Shown piece by piece: positions 1-11,600 of a stretch of DNA of 64,000 nt (its first letter is position 1; each line of letters begins with the position of its first letter). Source of the stretch: Semisulcospira habei (Eukaryota > Mollusca > Gastropoda > Semisulcospiridae); contig BTPG01000002.1 in the NCBI GenBank assembly GCA_036245525.1, forward strand, positions 167,359,501-167,423,500, written 5' to 3'. The translations under genes were made by a program, and so were the position numbers. The notes beneath the pieces are model-generated. The model saw nothing but the letters and a program-made list of their open reading frames with translations, did no database searches and had not been told where the DNA came from.

Positions 1-1262
1 AAGGGGGTGGAGCTGCCGCAGCATCAGCAACGACAACTTCCACTCCCTCCATCCGCTCCTCCAATGCAGCATATTTGTTTAGAAGGGAGACATCAGTGTT
101 CCCCTTCTGGGCCCGTGCGCACAGCGGTCCCATAGATTTATTAGACTTCAGGTCTTGGGCAGCGGTCCTGCCGCTAGAGTTAGCGGCCTTAGAAGGCTGA
201 CCAGAGCCAGAAGCCTTTGGCGTTGACAAACTAGCTGGTTTGGGTGGGGGCTGAGGCCTAGGGGCAACAGAAGGCGGCACTACCGGACCGGCAGTGTCCG
301 CCATCTGCGTTCCCTGGCTCCTCGTCACCACCGGAGGAGGGTTACTCTCCAGGGGCGAGAGGAGCCGAGGCTCCGCCCCCAACCAAGAAGTTGGGGTTTG
401 ACATGAAACGTCTTTGGTGGGGCGCTTGCCTGCCACCGTTGCACTGAAAGTATACACAGAAGTGTTAGAGGTTGGGGCAGCCGCAGCTGCACCAGGGCCT
501 TCAACCAGTTTTTTGGCGTCCAGAAAGGACAGCCCCTTCTCCACACGCACCTGCTGAATCTTGCACTCGGATATCCAACGAGGGCATTTCTTGTCCGAAG
601 CCATATGCGCCCCCTGGCAATTCACACACAGGGGGTGGCTGTGCAGGACTCAGCAGAGTGTCCGGGCCTAGTGCAACGGGCGCATGAAGCCTCTGCCTGG
701 CGGCATGTCTTCTGCCCATGGCCATACTTTTGGCACTTAAAGCACCGGAGGGGGAGAGGGACGTACTTTTTCACTCTCAAGGAGTAGTAACCTCCCCAGA
801 TGGTAGTAGGAGGGGTGGGGGTGCCAAACGTCAGGATGATGGTAGGGAGACGGATCTCCCCACCACCTCGCTTGGAAGCGAAGCGCCTGACGCAAGTCAC
901 CCCTTGAGACTTAAGGTTCCGTACAAGTTCATCTTCTGACAGTTCTGCCAAAGCTTGATCTTTGATTACGCCTCTTGACGAATTCATAGTTTTGTGGGGT
1001 GTGACCTCCGCTGGAATGTCTCCGATGGAAGAGAGCCTCAGTAGCCCGCTGGAGTGTGCCCGGGTACGGCATTCCACCAGCAAGTCACCAGACCTGAGGC
1101 GCTGGGCGTCAGACCTGCCAACACGGCTCCTGAGGCAACACGGCTCCAGAAAAGGATGTAGCTTGGTAACAGGTTTCTCCTTCACCTTGCTATGGACAAT
1201 GAGGAAGCGAGGCCATACGGCCGACGCCCGAGGCGTCGCTTCCTCACAGTCCGAGTCACTGT
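1..1262 (-). pseudogene. Retrotransposon ORF1 (gag-like, CCHC zinc knuckles), partial
   Basis: Reading the minus strand, the frame 1185-622 contains two CCHC knuckles: CFKCQKYGHGQKTC (about 744-703) and CARCTRPGHSAESC. A one-dinucleotide slip in a gtgtgtg run near 620 then shifts the frame, and a third Cys-rich knuckle (CVNCQGAHMASDKKC) follows. Downstream the protein becomes Pro/Ser/Ala-rich to the window edge. Triple-knuckle ORF1 proteins are typical of I/Jockey-superfamily non-LTR retrotransposons, where they bind element RNA. The matching ORF2 would lie left of base 1. Several stops upstream of 1185 and the slip mark it as decayed. The I-type ORF2 starting at 2025 runs the opposite way, so the two do not belong to one copy. 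Confidence 0.8.
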
Positions 1263-2024
1263 CATGGTCAATGTTGGTGGCTATGTGCCGCTTCTGTGCA
1301 AGTTTTTGTTTTCTTCCCCCCCCCCCCCCCCCCCTATCATATTATAATAGTAGAGATATTCATCCCCCGGGGGTCCCCGCCCGCCACCGAGCCCAACAAG
1401 GGAAAGTGCAAATGTCGGCGGGTCTCCAGCCGACGCACAATGGAGACTGCCCGAAAGATATACTCAAGGGGGGTAAGCCCGATTGAACCGTTTGAGCCAC
1501 CGCCTTCTATCACACTGTTGAATGCAGGGGAATACTGGCGTAAAGCACCTAATCAGCAGCAGAGGCTATAGCATGGTGCCCCATATATCAACCCGCATGT
1601 CAACAGTGGGATAGGGCTCAACGTGACAAGAGCCGATTGACTAGGCCGGTACGACTAGCCTCCCGTTTAGATAGAAGTCAAGGCCGAAGTGGAGTGTTGG
1701 CACCAGTGAGCCGCAACCCAAAGGGAACCTCAGCCACCAGGATCCTCTTCTCCCCCGACACGGGTCTCCAAGCACGGCAAACACTTGGGATCCAAAGGAC
1801 AAAAAAGTCACGAGTATTTTTAAGGACCAATCCAACATGGTACGACCTGGGTTAGCACAGCTCCTTAAAAACCGGACCAGTGAAAAAGACTGAACAACAT
1901 ATCTGCTGACATCAAGTCCTAATCCTGGACAAAGATGGCACCCCTCTGCTAGCCCACTCAGTCAGGGACTGAGTGGACTACCCACCCACGCCACGTGGAG
2001 GCTGGTGCCGAGTGGGCGCACTGG
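1263..2024. other. Non-coding stretch with a poly-C tract
   Basis: It holds a run of about 19 C at 1316-1334, then unremarkable sequence. It may be 5' UTR of the minus-strand element to its left or of the plus-strand element to its right. No domain or RNA gene was recognised. Confidence 0.4.
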
Positions 2025-2694
2025 AATACAGAAGGGGTTACCAACAACAAGAAGACACACAACAGAACTAGAGCACTTTCTGCATGAAAACAGCATAAAC
2101 ATCTGCTGTATACAAGAGACACACCTGCAAGAAGGGAAATCATTTAAGATCAGATGATATCGGGTCTTCCGAAGTGATCGCCAAGGGAGGAAGAAAGGGG
2201 GAGTTATGACCCTAGTTAGAAACAACCTGTATGCCAGCGAAACCAGGAGATTCATGGAAGAGGCGGAATACATCCAGGTCAAGGTAACCACCAGTGACAC
2301 CACCCTTGACCTGGTCAACTACTACTGCCCTAATGATAAGCTGCTGTCCCTCGACACTATCCAGGTCCCGGACAGTGGATTCCTCATCACTGGTGACTTC
2401 AACAGCCAGTCCCAGAGTTGGGGATATGACACACTTGACAAGAAAGGAGAAGACATCGAGGAGTGGCAAGATGAAAGCCACCTGATACTTGTCAATGACC
2501 CCGAGGACCAACCTACCTTCTACTCTCGCCGCTGGCACACCACCACTACACCAGACATGGCGCTTTGCACTGAAGATGTTCATAAGCGCCTCAGCAGAAC
2601 AGTGGGACCACAGTTAGGAGGAAGTGACCACCGCCCTGTCCTCCTCTCCCTAAAAGGGAGCACAGCAGCTAGCTCGCCACACCGGCCAAGATAA
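2025..2694 (+). pseudogene. Endonuclease (EEP) domain of the I-type element
   Basis: Across two frames the sequence gives CCIQETHLQ (catalytic Glu) at 2098-2130, GVMTLVRNN, LITGDFNSQS (catalytic Asp/Asn) and GGSDHRPVLL (catalytic Asp-His) near 2620-2640. These are the hallmark motifs of the exonuclease-endonuclease-phosphatase domain that nicks target DNA for retrotransposition. The part from 2206 is open to 2694. The first ~180 bases are in another frame and carry stops, so the domain is not functional. Confidence 0.85.
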
Positions 2695-3289
2695 AACTAC
2701 CGAAAGGCAGACTGGCGCTTGTCAGTATCCGAACAAATGAGCTAACACAAGATCTCGCTGTGTTTGGAAGGAACATCAACAATGTGGTCAGAGATTTTAA
2801 CGACATTATCAGTAAGGCAGCCAAGGAAACCATATCTCGAGCGGTCCGGAAAAACTACACCCCATACTGGACTGCAGATCTTCAGAAAGCACATAACAAC
2901 CTCACTAGGGCCAGAGAAGAGGCTGAAACCAACCCCAGCCAAGAAAACAGCATCAAGCTACAACACAGTAAGGCCCAGTATCTGAAGATGAAGTTGGAGT
3001 GCACAAGAAGAAGTTGGAGAGAGAAGACTGCAAGACTGAACATGGAGAAGGACACCACCAACTTGTGGAGACTGAAGAGGCGTTCCTACCTGGGAACAGA
3101 AGATCACCCTGGAAGAAGAAGGGAAAGCACTGACTGGTAGGAAAGCTGCAAACATGTTCGCACAGATCTATGCGAAAGAAAGTAACATCACTGTCCCACG
3201 AATGCTTGAGAAAGAAATCAGACAGGAAAAAGAGAGAGAGAGAACAAGAGATGCAAACATCCATGATGCAACGAAGAAGGACATTACCC

Positions 3290-4390
3290 TTCCAGAACTG
3301 AAGATGACCATCAGGCAGCTGAAGAAAAAAATAAATCTCCAGGTCCAGACAGCATCTCAAACGAGATCAGTATTACAACACCTTGGCAACACTGCCTTAA
3401 TGAAGCTACTGGACATCTTTAACCACAGCTGGAGAGGAGAACAGGTACCCCAGTGCTGGAAGGAAGCCAGGATGATCCCAATCTTGAAGAAAGGGAAAAT
3501 AAGTCCAAAGCCCTGAGTTATCGCCCTATCAGCCTGACAAGTTGCGTGTGCAAGACCATGCAGAGCATCATCAACAAGCACCTGCAGTGGTACCTGGACT
3601 CCGAGAGCATTATCGTGCCAGAGCAAGCCGGCTTCAGAAGCTACAAGCGCACAGAAGAACAGACAACACACCTTGCACAGGTCATAGAAAATGCCTTTCA
3701 AGATCATCAGGTGGCATTAGCTGCCTTCATTGACCTACAGAAGGCTTTCGACAAGGTGTGGAAGGATGGTCTCCTTGTAAAACTCCTTCGCAGTGGCATC
3801 CAAGGGAACATGTACCGGTTGACCAAGTCATACCTGCACAATCGCAGAGATCGTGTGACAGTGGATGGGTACTGTGGCCAAAAAGTGCTGCTGCGTCAGG
3901 GGGTGCCACAGAAGGGGGGGGGGGGGCGGAGTCTCGTCACCGACCCTGTTCGTACTCTTCATCAACGGCCTTTTGCCAGAGCTACCTAAGGGAGTCCATG
4001 CAGCCCTGTACGCAGATGACCTGGTACTCTGGTGCAAAGAAGAGTATGCAACAACCGCTACATACAGGATGCAGCTAGCCCTGGACAGGTTGACAGACTG
4101 GACAAACAACTGGTGTGTGACCATCAACACAGAAAAATCATCAGCCACACTCTTCTCTCTCTGCAGCAAAGCAAAGGCTGGCAACCTAACATTGGGCAAC
4201 ACCCCGCTGCGGTATGAAGACCAACAGACATACCTAGGAGTCACCCTTGACAAGAGGCTGACGTGGAAGCCGCACAGCTGGAACGCAGAAGCGAAAGCTA
4301 GAAGAAAGCTGAACATCATGAGGAAGCTGGCTGGAACACAATGGGGAGCCAATGAAAAGGTCTTCAAAATGAATATCAAGGCACAGTGAG
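3290..4390 (+). pseudogene. Reverse transcriptase domain of the I-type element
   Basis: The RT motifs appear in order: SYRPISLTSCVCKTM (from about 3515), EQAGFRSYKRTEEQ, AAFIDLQKAFDKVW (first catalytic Asp), RQGVPQ (about 3896-3913) and ALYADDLVLW, with YADD at 4009-4020. Between RQGVPQ and SPTLFVLFING the frame is broken by a 13-G run. Before 3450 the fingers region lies in a different frame. The catalytic Asp residues survive, but one continuous protein is not possible. Confidence 0.88.
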
Positions 4391-4884
4391 ACCACACCTT
4401 GAGTATGGATCGAATGCATGGTGGACGGCAGCTCAGTCACGCCAACAGACCATTGACAGAGTTCTGAACCAGGCACTGCGTATCATCACTAGCGAAATGA
4501 GATCCACACCAATTGAAAAGATGGAAGAAACAACAGGCATCCCACCCCTGCGCATGAGAAGAGATTGCAAAGCCTTGATACAGTCCGCAAAGGTCAAGTC
4601 TTCCAAAGACCATCCTATGAACGCCAGGATGAAACAACCAACCTCAGTGAGACTGAAAAGATCAAGCTTTGCGAAGGAGACGAGAGCGCTGCAGATAAAA
4701 CACCAAGCAAAGCTCCCTGCACAGGTAGTGGCTCTCAATACTGCTAGTGATTTTCCGCCCTGTGAAAGCAAGCCAGAAAACATCACCATCTCTTCCACTG
4801 CACCCTACACCACAACCAAAGATGAGCACAGCACTGTGAGCAAGAAAACCCTGACATGTTGGAAGAAAAGTATACCCAGGAAGC

Positions 4885-5640
4885 ATGGATACACGGGCAT
4901 ACACCGACGGATCAGCCACAGATGCAGTTCAGAAGGGAGGGGCTGGGGTGTACATTCAGTACCCAAACGGAAAATGGCAGGCAGAGGCAGTACCAACAGG
5001 CCTTCACTGCACAAATTACAGAGCTGAGGTGGAAGCCCTGGTCCGCGCCGCAAACACCCTTAGTGGCACTGCAGACCCTGATGCCCAGATTGTCTTCTGG
5101 ACTGGTCTGTCCTTGAGGCAGCAACAGCAAGCAAACTGCCACGTCTACAAGAGCACTGCAAAACATCAAGTGCACCAGACTTTAGTGGATCCCTTCACAC
5201 TGTGGCATCTACGGCAATGAAGAAGCTGACAGAATGGCAAAATTGGGTGCGGAGGAAGAACAAGATGAAAATGGAGTCAGCTTCACAGAGATGAAGACCA
5301 TCATTAAGTCTATGTACAGACCACCACAACGGCTCCAAGACAGTTACCATCAGCTGTCCAGACAAGAGCAGGTGACCATCTTCCGTCTGAGGACCGGGCA
5401 CAACCGACTCAATTTCCACCTGCACAGACGCTTCCACCTCGTGCCATCTCCCAAGTGTCCTTGTGGAGAAGCAGATCAGACCACATCCTCCAGGACTGTG
5501 GGAGCCAGGAGCTGCTGAGGGAGGAGATCTGGCCGAAGCCCGCCACTCTACGAGAGAAACTGTACGGGCCTGTGGAGGCGCTACAGAAGACCACAGATTT
5601 CATTTTGAGAGCCAAGTGTAATGCCGTTCGAGAAGAAAGA
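4885..5640 (+). pseudogene. RNase H domain and Cys-rich tail of the I-type element
   Basis: The sequence gives AYTDGSATD (first RNase H Asp), NYRAEVEALVRAAN (Glu) and a shortened region where the third Asp and the WxPxHxGxxGNExAD motif would be. The WTGLSL region looks like a deletion joining QIVFWT to later sequence. After a shift it continues EEADRMAKLGAEEEQ, and the C-terminus carries CPCGEADQTT, the start of the CCHC finger common in this superfamily. The RNase H is missing part of its catalytic set. Confidence 0.8.
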
Positions 5641-5687
5641 GCATCCCATTATATATTTTTTTGTCAGATAGGATGAACACATCATAC

Positions 5688-5767
5688 TTAATGCTGAACG
5701 GGCCAGCCGCATCCGGATGCGCGGCATAAGCCGCGCATCCGGGTACGGCTAGCCGCGAATGAGTTAA
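5688..5767. repeat. TTAA-bounded 80-bp palindromic element
   Basis: It starts TTAA (5688-5691) and ends TTAA (5764-5767). The interior is a GC-rich hairpin with arms around gccgcatccggatgcgcggc and its near-complement, and a 4-base ataa loop. It resembles the TTAA palindromic elements found elsewhere in the window. Confidence 0.55.
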
Positions 5768-6075
5768 TGCTCAATGGGCCAACTTCGTATTTCAACGTAA
5801 ACATGTCTAGTATTGCTCGCGCTGGGACCATACGTTGTTGAGGCGCGTCCCCTGGGTGGTGGATAGGGGGTCCCTCGTGAGAGGGGTGCACCGAATGAAA
5901 TAAGGTGCCGTGAACCAACATGGTCTAAGAGAAGGAGACGCCGATAGAAAACCCCTGGTCCTCCTAGCAAGGGGGTTGGGCGTGGGAGTAGCTTCCCCAC
6001 AATGCAAATAAGGAAATAGCTACAGAAACGCCGACGAATAGACCAACAGCAACTATTTTTAGTTCCCAGGGTCAC
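5768..6075. other. Non-coding stretch
   Basis: Antisense frames here show no recognisable domain. Nothing assigned. Confidence 0.4.
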
Positions 6076-6372
6076 CCATGGGGGGGGGGGGGGGGGGGAG
6101 GGTTTCTCCTCTATTCTGTGTTTCTGTCTACCCTTGGTCCATTCACATGTATTTTCCTTTTTTAAATTCTCCCTACTGTCTGCGCTGCCTGTAGCTCTTG
6201 ATTTTGGATGCGTGTTGCTAAATGGTCTTAGGTTTATTTAGCGTATTAGACCGGCTGGCGACATACATTCAATATTCAGTATATATTTTTTTCCACAAGC
6301 AGTGCAGGCACGTCCTGAGAAAGTCTTGTTGCTGTCGGAACGTTAAGCAATGTACAACCAACCAACCAACCT
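6076..6372 (+). mobile_element. 3' terminal fragment of a non-LTR element, copy 1
   Basis: From the words ttcccagggtcaccc to gttaagcaatgtacaa this block aligns with 39926-40272. It ends in (ACCA)n where the other copy ends in (TCAA)n. A shared 3' sequence with a short tandem tail is typical of 5'-truncated non-LTR insertions. A poly-G run sits at 6080-6098. The parent element is not identified. Confidence 0.65.
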
Positions 6373-6464
6373 TTCCTGGAGGAGGAAGGTTCTTCTACCA
6401 GAAGATTTATGACGTCGTGTGGTGAAAGCCTTAAGACCGAGCCGCCTCTCTCTATCCAGGGACA

Positions 6465-7335
6465 CAATCATGGGTACATGGAATGCCAAGACCATGTATC
6501 AGAGCGGCAAGGCCGCCCAGATAGCAGCGGAAATGCAAAAGTACAACCTTGCCCTGCTAGCTATCAGTGAAGCCAGATGGACACAGTCTGGCCAGAAAAG
6601 GCTGACAAATGGGGAGATGATTCTGTATTCCGGACATGAAGAGGAGAATGCCCCCCATACAGAAGGTGTAGCATTCATGCTGTCGCCAGTGGCACAGAGA
6701 GCGCTGAAGGGCTGGGAACCTCTTGGACCACTGGCAAGAATTATCAAAGCAGCCTTTAGAACCAGGAAAAAGATTAAGCTCAACGTCAGCCAGTGTTATG
6801 CGCCCACTAATGACGGTGACAAGGAAGAGAAACAAGAGTTCTACGACCGACTCCAGAGTGCTGTGGACAAATGTGCGGCACGAGACATCACCATGTCATG
6901 GGCGATTTTAATGCCAAAAGTTAGGGGAGGACAACTGGCTACTAAGAGGTGATAGGGAGACATGGACTAGGGGAGTTGAGTGAGAACGGGGAGAGGTTCG
7001 TAGACTTTTGTGCTCTAAACAGACTTGTCATAGGAAGCAGCATCTTCCCACACAGAAGAATACAGAAAGCAACTTGGGTCTCACCTGACCATACTACAGA
7101 GAACCAAATAGACCATATCTGCATTAGCAAGAAATTTAGAAGATCCCTTCAAGATGTTCGATTGAGGAGGGGAGCGGATGTCGCCTCAGACCACCATCTC
7201 CTTACCTTAAGAATAAAGCCCAAGTTAAAGAAAAGCCGCACAGAGACAACAAAAAGACAGCGCTATAATGTAGGCCTCCTGAGAGAGACTGGAGTGAGAG
7301 AAGAGTTCAAACTGGTGCTGTCCAACAGGTTTTAA
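6465..7335 (+). pseudogene. RTE copy 1 endonuclease domain
   Basis: It opens with GTWNAKTMY, then AISEARWTQSG (catalytic Glu), YSGHEEENAPHTEGVAFML and QCYAPTND. A frameshift near 6895 breaks the GDFNA motif (seen as CHGRF/ILMPK in two frames). The next frame gives NGERFVDFCALNRLVIGSS, TTENQIDHICISKKFRRSL and ASDHHLLTLRIKPKLKK (catalytic Asp-His). The stop at 6950-6952 and the frameshift disable it. The domain nicks target DNA in RTE retrotransposition. Confidence 0.88.
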
Positions 7336-7385
7336 GCGCTACAGGAGCTAGTAAATGAAGAGGAGGCGGCCACCACAAAGCAGCA

Positions 7386-9706
7386 GTGGAAGGCAGTATG
7401 AGAGGCGCTGAACTCAAGCTGCAAAGACACTATAGGTTTCCGGAAACGCCGTGGCCATTACAAGGAATGGCTGTCAGCACAGACCTTGCAGATAGAAGTG
7501 AGGAAGCAGAAGAAAGCAGTTGTCAACAACAGTCGTACGGGAGCAGCCAAAGCAAGGGCACAGGAGGAATACTCGGAAGCCAACTGCGAGGTGAAGGGAA
7601 GTATCAGGGCAGACAAGAGGGCCTACATAGACAGCCTGACAGCAGAGGCAGAAACGGCAGCTGGCAGCAGCAACATGAAACAGCTCTACGACATTACCAG
7701 AAGATTGTCGGGCAAGTATGGCCATACCGAAAGACAGTAAAAGACAAAGAAGGCAAACCTATTGCGGACAGAGCAGACCAACTCGACAGATGGACAGAGT
7801 ATTTTGAAGAGTTACTGAACAGACCCACCCCACCCGACCCCCCAGACATCCAGCCAGCAGAGACAGACCTACCCATCAGCTGTGATAGACCCAGTCGGGA
7901 AGAGATCAGAAGGACAGTGGCATTTTTGAAGAACGGCAAAGCAGCAGGGCCAGATGGCATTCCAGCGGAGGCTCTGAAAGCAGACCTAGAGACAACAGTA
8001 GAGCTTCTGTACCCACCGTTTGGAAAGATCTGGGAGGAAGAGGTGATGCCGGCTGACTGGAAGGAGGGGTACCTAATCAAGCTTCCCAAGAGTTAGTTAG
8101 TTATTTGGGTTTAACGCCGAGCAGGCGACTAAGGCCATCTCACGGCGGGATGGGTAAATATCTGGTCAGCCAGACTAAAAGCAAGGTCTTAAGACAAGAT
8201 GTAAATATAGCTTTAAAATGTCAGGCTAAAATGTCGCACGTGTATTTAAAAGAAACGTCTACAGAATCTCAAAAAGGGCAAATTAAAAAATTCACATAGT
8301 CTATGAATGCTCAGATCTTGTTAAAAATATTGCATTCTCTCAAGAAATTGAAGATTTTGTCCGGGGGAACATCCCGGAACAAAACCTTCAAGCAGTCTGC
8401 TGTGAAGTGTTTATATCTCGTGTCAATTAGATCAGCACAATACAGCAAAAAGTGTCGAACAGAAAAAAGCTTCCCAAGAAAGGCGACCTCAGTAAGTGTT
8501 CCAACTACAGAGGAATCACCTTGCTGTCAGTAAAAGGAAAGGTCTTTAACAGGATCATCCAGGAGAGAATGAAAAGCTCCGTCCTGAGGGACCAGCAAGC
8601 AGGATCAGGAAAAACCGATCATGTACAGACCAGATCGCCACTCTCCGCATCATCGTGGAACAGTCTCTGGAGTGGAGCTCCCCGCTGTACGTCAACTTTG
8701 TGGATTACGAGAAAGCATTTGACTTCGTGAACCGAGAGACTTTGTGGAAACTCCTACAACACTACAGTGTACCCACAAAGCTCGTCTGCCTGATCAAGAG
8801 CAGCTACGATGGCGCATGACATGTCGCTGGATCCACGAAGGGCAGTTCACCAGGGAGGCCTCGGTAAGAACCGGCGTCAGACAGGGGTGTTTGCTGTCTC
8901 CGTTCCTCTTCCTACTGGCCATAGACTGGGTCATGAAGAGGGCGACCGAACAGAGAAGAAGCGGAATACAGTGGACACAGCTTGACCTCAATTTTGCAGA
9001 CGACTTGCCTTTACTCTCCCACACTTGTCAACAAATGAAGGACAAGACCATGAGGCATGCTGACATCGTTCCAAGTGGGCATCACCATCCACAACAGAAA
9101 ACGAAGACAATGAGGCTGAATGCAGCCAGGGAAGAACCAGTCTTGCTTGCTGGCACCCCATTGGAGTAGGTGGAGTCCTTCACCTATCTCAGGAGCATCA
9201 TCGACAAAAAGGGCGGCACTGATGCAGAAGTCAGAGCACGAATCGGTAAAGCAAGAGCAGCTTTTCTCCAGTTGAAAAAAGTGTGGAGTTCCAGAGAGCT
9301 GTCACAACACACCAAAGTCCGGATTTTCAACTCCAATGTAAAAGCAGCTCTTCTATATGGAGCAGAAACTTGGAGGTTGACAAAAACCACAGTCAACAGA
9401 GTACAGACCTTCATAAACAGTTGTCTTAGAAGAATCTTGAAAATCCACTGGCCAGAGAAGATCAGCAACATCAGACTCTGGGAGAGAACACAGCAGATAA
9501 CAACAGAGAATGAAATTGGGCGAAGAAGATGGGGATGGTTTGGTCACAGTCTGAGAAAGCCAGTTTCCAGTATCACTAGACAGGCATTGTCATGGAACCC
9601 CCAGGGAAAGAGGAACAGAGGCATGCCGAGAAACACCTGGCGTCGAGACCTCCAAGCAGACATGGAGAGACTGAGAACCACCTGGAGTAAAATCGAAGGC
9701 GAATAA
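7386..9706 (+). pseudogene. RTE copy 1 reverse transcriptase and C-terminal region
   Basis: The linker and first RT block read GKAAGPDGIPAEALKADL up to the break at 8091. After the insertion the RT resumes with KGDLSKCSNYRGITLLS and passes through frame changes to RTGVRQGCLLSPFLFLL and LNFADDLPLLSH (FADD retained). The C-terminal part from 9170 is open to 9706 and carries SFTYLRSIIDKKGG and LLYGAETWRLTK. Several frameshifts make it non-functional. Confidence 0.87.
8092..8466 (-). mobile_element. 5'-truncated 3' end of the I-type element, inserted in RTE copy 1
   Basis: The reverse complement aligns with the 3' end of the plus-strand I-type element at about 36465-36840, including the last codons, the stop and the (TTAG)n-type terminus. 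The insertion is bounded by a perfect 13-bp direct repeat aagcttcccaaga at 8079-8091 and 8467-8479. The second RTE copy has the uninterrupted sequence at 29604 onward, so the empty site is seen directly. Confidence 0.93.
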
Positions 9707-9780
9707 CAGGACAGGAGTCGTTGGAGGTCTCTCGTCGACGGCCTATACCCTGGGAGGGGTGATAGGCGTAAGTAAGTAAT

Positions 9781-10136
9781 GTCTAGTAGTACTCATGCGT
9801 CTCTCTTGGCTTGACTTCGCGAACGAAGATTTTATAGGAGTTGCCCACGACGTCTGCAGGCTTGTTCGTGGCTGCGGAGGCCAATCCGAGACAGACAGGT
9901 TCGACCGCAGTGGCTGCAGGGGAAGGTATGGCCAGGGTTCTGAGCCGCCTGCAGCATCTCTGTTTTTTTCTCATGCAGTGCGAACCTAACTGACAAGCGA
10001 AAATCTAACCAAAATCTTTACCCAGTTTCCACCCAACCTCAAAATAGGGATCCATGAATCCTGCTACCCAGTTTAAAATTGTGCTGCTACTATTACACGC
10101 AGACTTGTCAGCTGGGTAGATTTATCATGGATAGAC
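9781..10136. other. Non-coding stretch
   Basis: No recognisable coding potential or repeat beyond short runs. Nothing assigned. Confidence 0.4.
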
Positions 10137-10209
10137 GTAACCCATTCGAGACGTGCCGCCTACGGATACTGACGCGGCGAACCGTAGGCGGCACGTCTCG
10201 AAAAGTTAA
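10137..10209. repeat. TTAA-type palindromic element with perfect 19-bp arms
   Basis: Arms cgagacgtgccgcctacgg (10147-10165) and the exact complement ending at 10200 enclose a 16-base loop. The outer ends are GTAACCC on the left (one mismatch to TTAACCC) and TTAA on the right (10206-10209). A related, more degraded word is at 56824 onward. Confidence 0.7.
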
Positions 10210-10607
10210 CACTGTGTGGAAAATTGCATGGATATGAAACAGCTGAAGTTTACATACAGTACGTATATCACTACTCATGTGCAGTGTACCCAAACGTCTG
10301 AAATATTCATAACTGCTCATGCACACTGTGCAATCCCCATGAGCGCATGCACTCTGTATTTTAAGATTAAAAAAAAAAAAAACCCGAGACTGTGAAGATG
10401 AGGCTCATGACTAAGTTCTGTACATTCCTATGAAGATATCTCAGACTGCAATGCCTCATGACTGAGAATCTGAAGCACAAGGTCTGCTCGTGAGAATCTC
10501 TCAATGTGTACACACACACACACTCCTCTTAAGTGCTGATGTATGGGAGTTCATATGGAGACTGTTCACTTTGTTGTATTATGATCGTCTGGTCACGTCG
10601 CCTTTCC

Positions 10608-11101
10608 AGCCTGTGGGCCAAAGCACACAGTGGGCTAAGCCTCCCTTGCCGTCCCATCTGTTAAAATGCCCTAGCCTTAGTCTGTCCCAGACATCCCCTA
10701 ATTTTTCAATCCCCTAAACACTACCGCTCACTTGCTGCACATTTGCCATGCACAAAATCAAAAAAAAAAAAAAAAAGGAGGACATTACCAGTCTCATTTC
10801 CTGGCTATCAAAATGATTCTGTACCAACCCTACATCCAAGTGCAGCCAAAACTGGTACACACCTCAAATCACCATCCGCTTGGCAACTCAAACTAGGACA
10901 TAAAGAGTCCGCTGGTTAAGCCAAGGCTGGTATGAATCAAAGCACCAAACATGTCTCTACTCATCTATTAAGAAATTTTAGCAAATTCCAGCAAAGAGCC
11001 TCTGTACAAAATGCCAAAGGCAAAAGTATTTTTTTAAAAACACCGGTCCTCATACTGCCTCACCTACCTCATTTGAATATGTAACATGAACTGTCATAGA
11101 A
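10608..11101 (+). repeat. ~490-bp direct repeat, copy A
   Basis: From gggccaaagcacacagtggg to cctcatttgaatatgtaaca it aligns nearly end to end with 16652-17141 in the same orientation. It contains a poly-A run at 10760-10776 that the other copy lacks. It is non-coding and its family is unknown. Confidence 0.8.
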
Positions 11102-11394
11102 ACTCACACCTGAACACCATTCAATCTGCCATCAGTGCAATCCTTAGACACTAGCCAAGTCAAACCCAAAGTGACACCATTGAATGTTGCTGCATCTTTA
11201 TGTTATGGCCCATTATGTCTTACGCGTCATTGTGGCGTTCAGTATGCCGTTTATGTTTTGGATCATGCATATCCGATGCCAAGTACAAGAAAGGAAAAGC
11301 CATTATGGCTCACGTGTATGACCGATTTACATATGCGTGACCTTTGCGACAAGGGCTGGCTTCTGCAGCAGCAAAATCCATGTTTTCTGAAAAT

Positions 11395-11600
11395 GTAAGC
11401 ATTTCACACATCTGTCAACACCCGTGACCCTTGACCTTTGTGAGTCGACTAAATTAGTATGCATAGGAAGGTCTTATCAGCTATCTTTGTACCAGTTGAA
11501 AAATTTGCAAAAATTTTGGCAATACTAAAATTTTATTTAAAAAATCGGCATTTCACACCACATTTGCCAGCCTCTTGTGACCCTTGATCTTTCCAAGGGG
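11395..11600 (+). repeat. Diverged unit(s) of the ~165-bp repeat family
   Basis: The words gtgacccttgacctttg and attagtatgcatagg match the unit of the array at 14630-15300. The block ends at ggggtc, where the L2-like fragment begins. Confidence 0.6.

Larger units (their letters stand above)
2025..5660 (+). mobile_element. Decayed I-superfamily-like non-LTR retrotransposon ORF2
   Basis: The domain order along the plus strand is apurinic-type endonuclease, reverse transcriptase, RNase H, then a Cys-rich C-terminus. That order is the signature of the I superfamily of non-LTR retrotransposons. The coding region is broken by at least six frameshifts or stops, including one in a 13-G run at about 3913-3926. 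No poly-A or tandem 3' tail is evident before the TTAA hairpin at 5688, so the 3' end is set approximately. Clade assignment rests on domain order and motif style only. Confidence 0.8.
6425..9780 (+). mobile_element. RTE-clade non-LTR retrotransposon, copy 1 (decayed, interrupted)
   Basis: A single-ORF element with endonuclease then RT and no RNase H, ending in a (TAAG)n-type tail (gtaagtaagtaa). Protein motifs match the RTE clade. It is split by a 375-bp insertion at 8092-8466. A second, 5'-truncated copy at 29592-30948 is closely similar and lacks that insertion. The 5' limit is approximate. Confidence 0.88.

Noticed and set aside
622..1185. Cellular CCHC zinc-knuckle protein gene
   Set aside because: Knuckle spacing, the Pro-rich tail and multiple breaks fit a retrotransposon ORF1 better.
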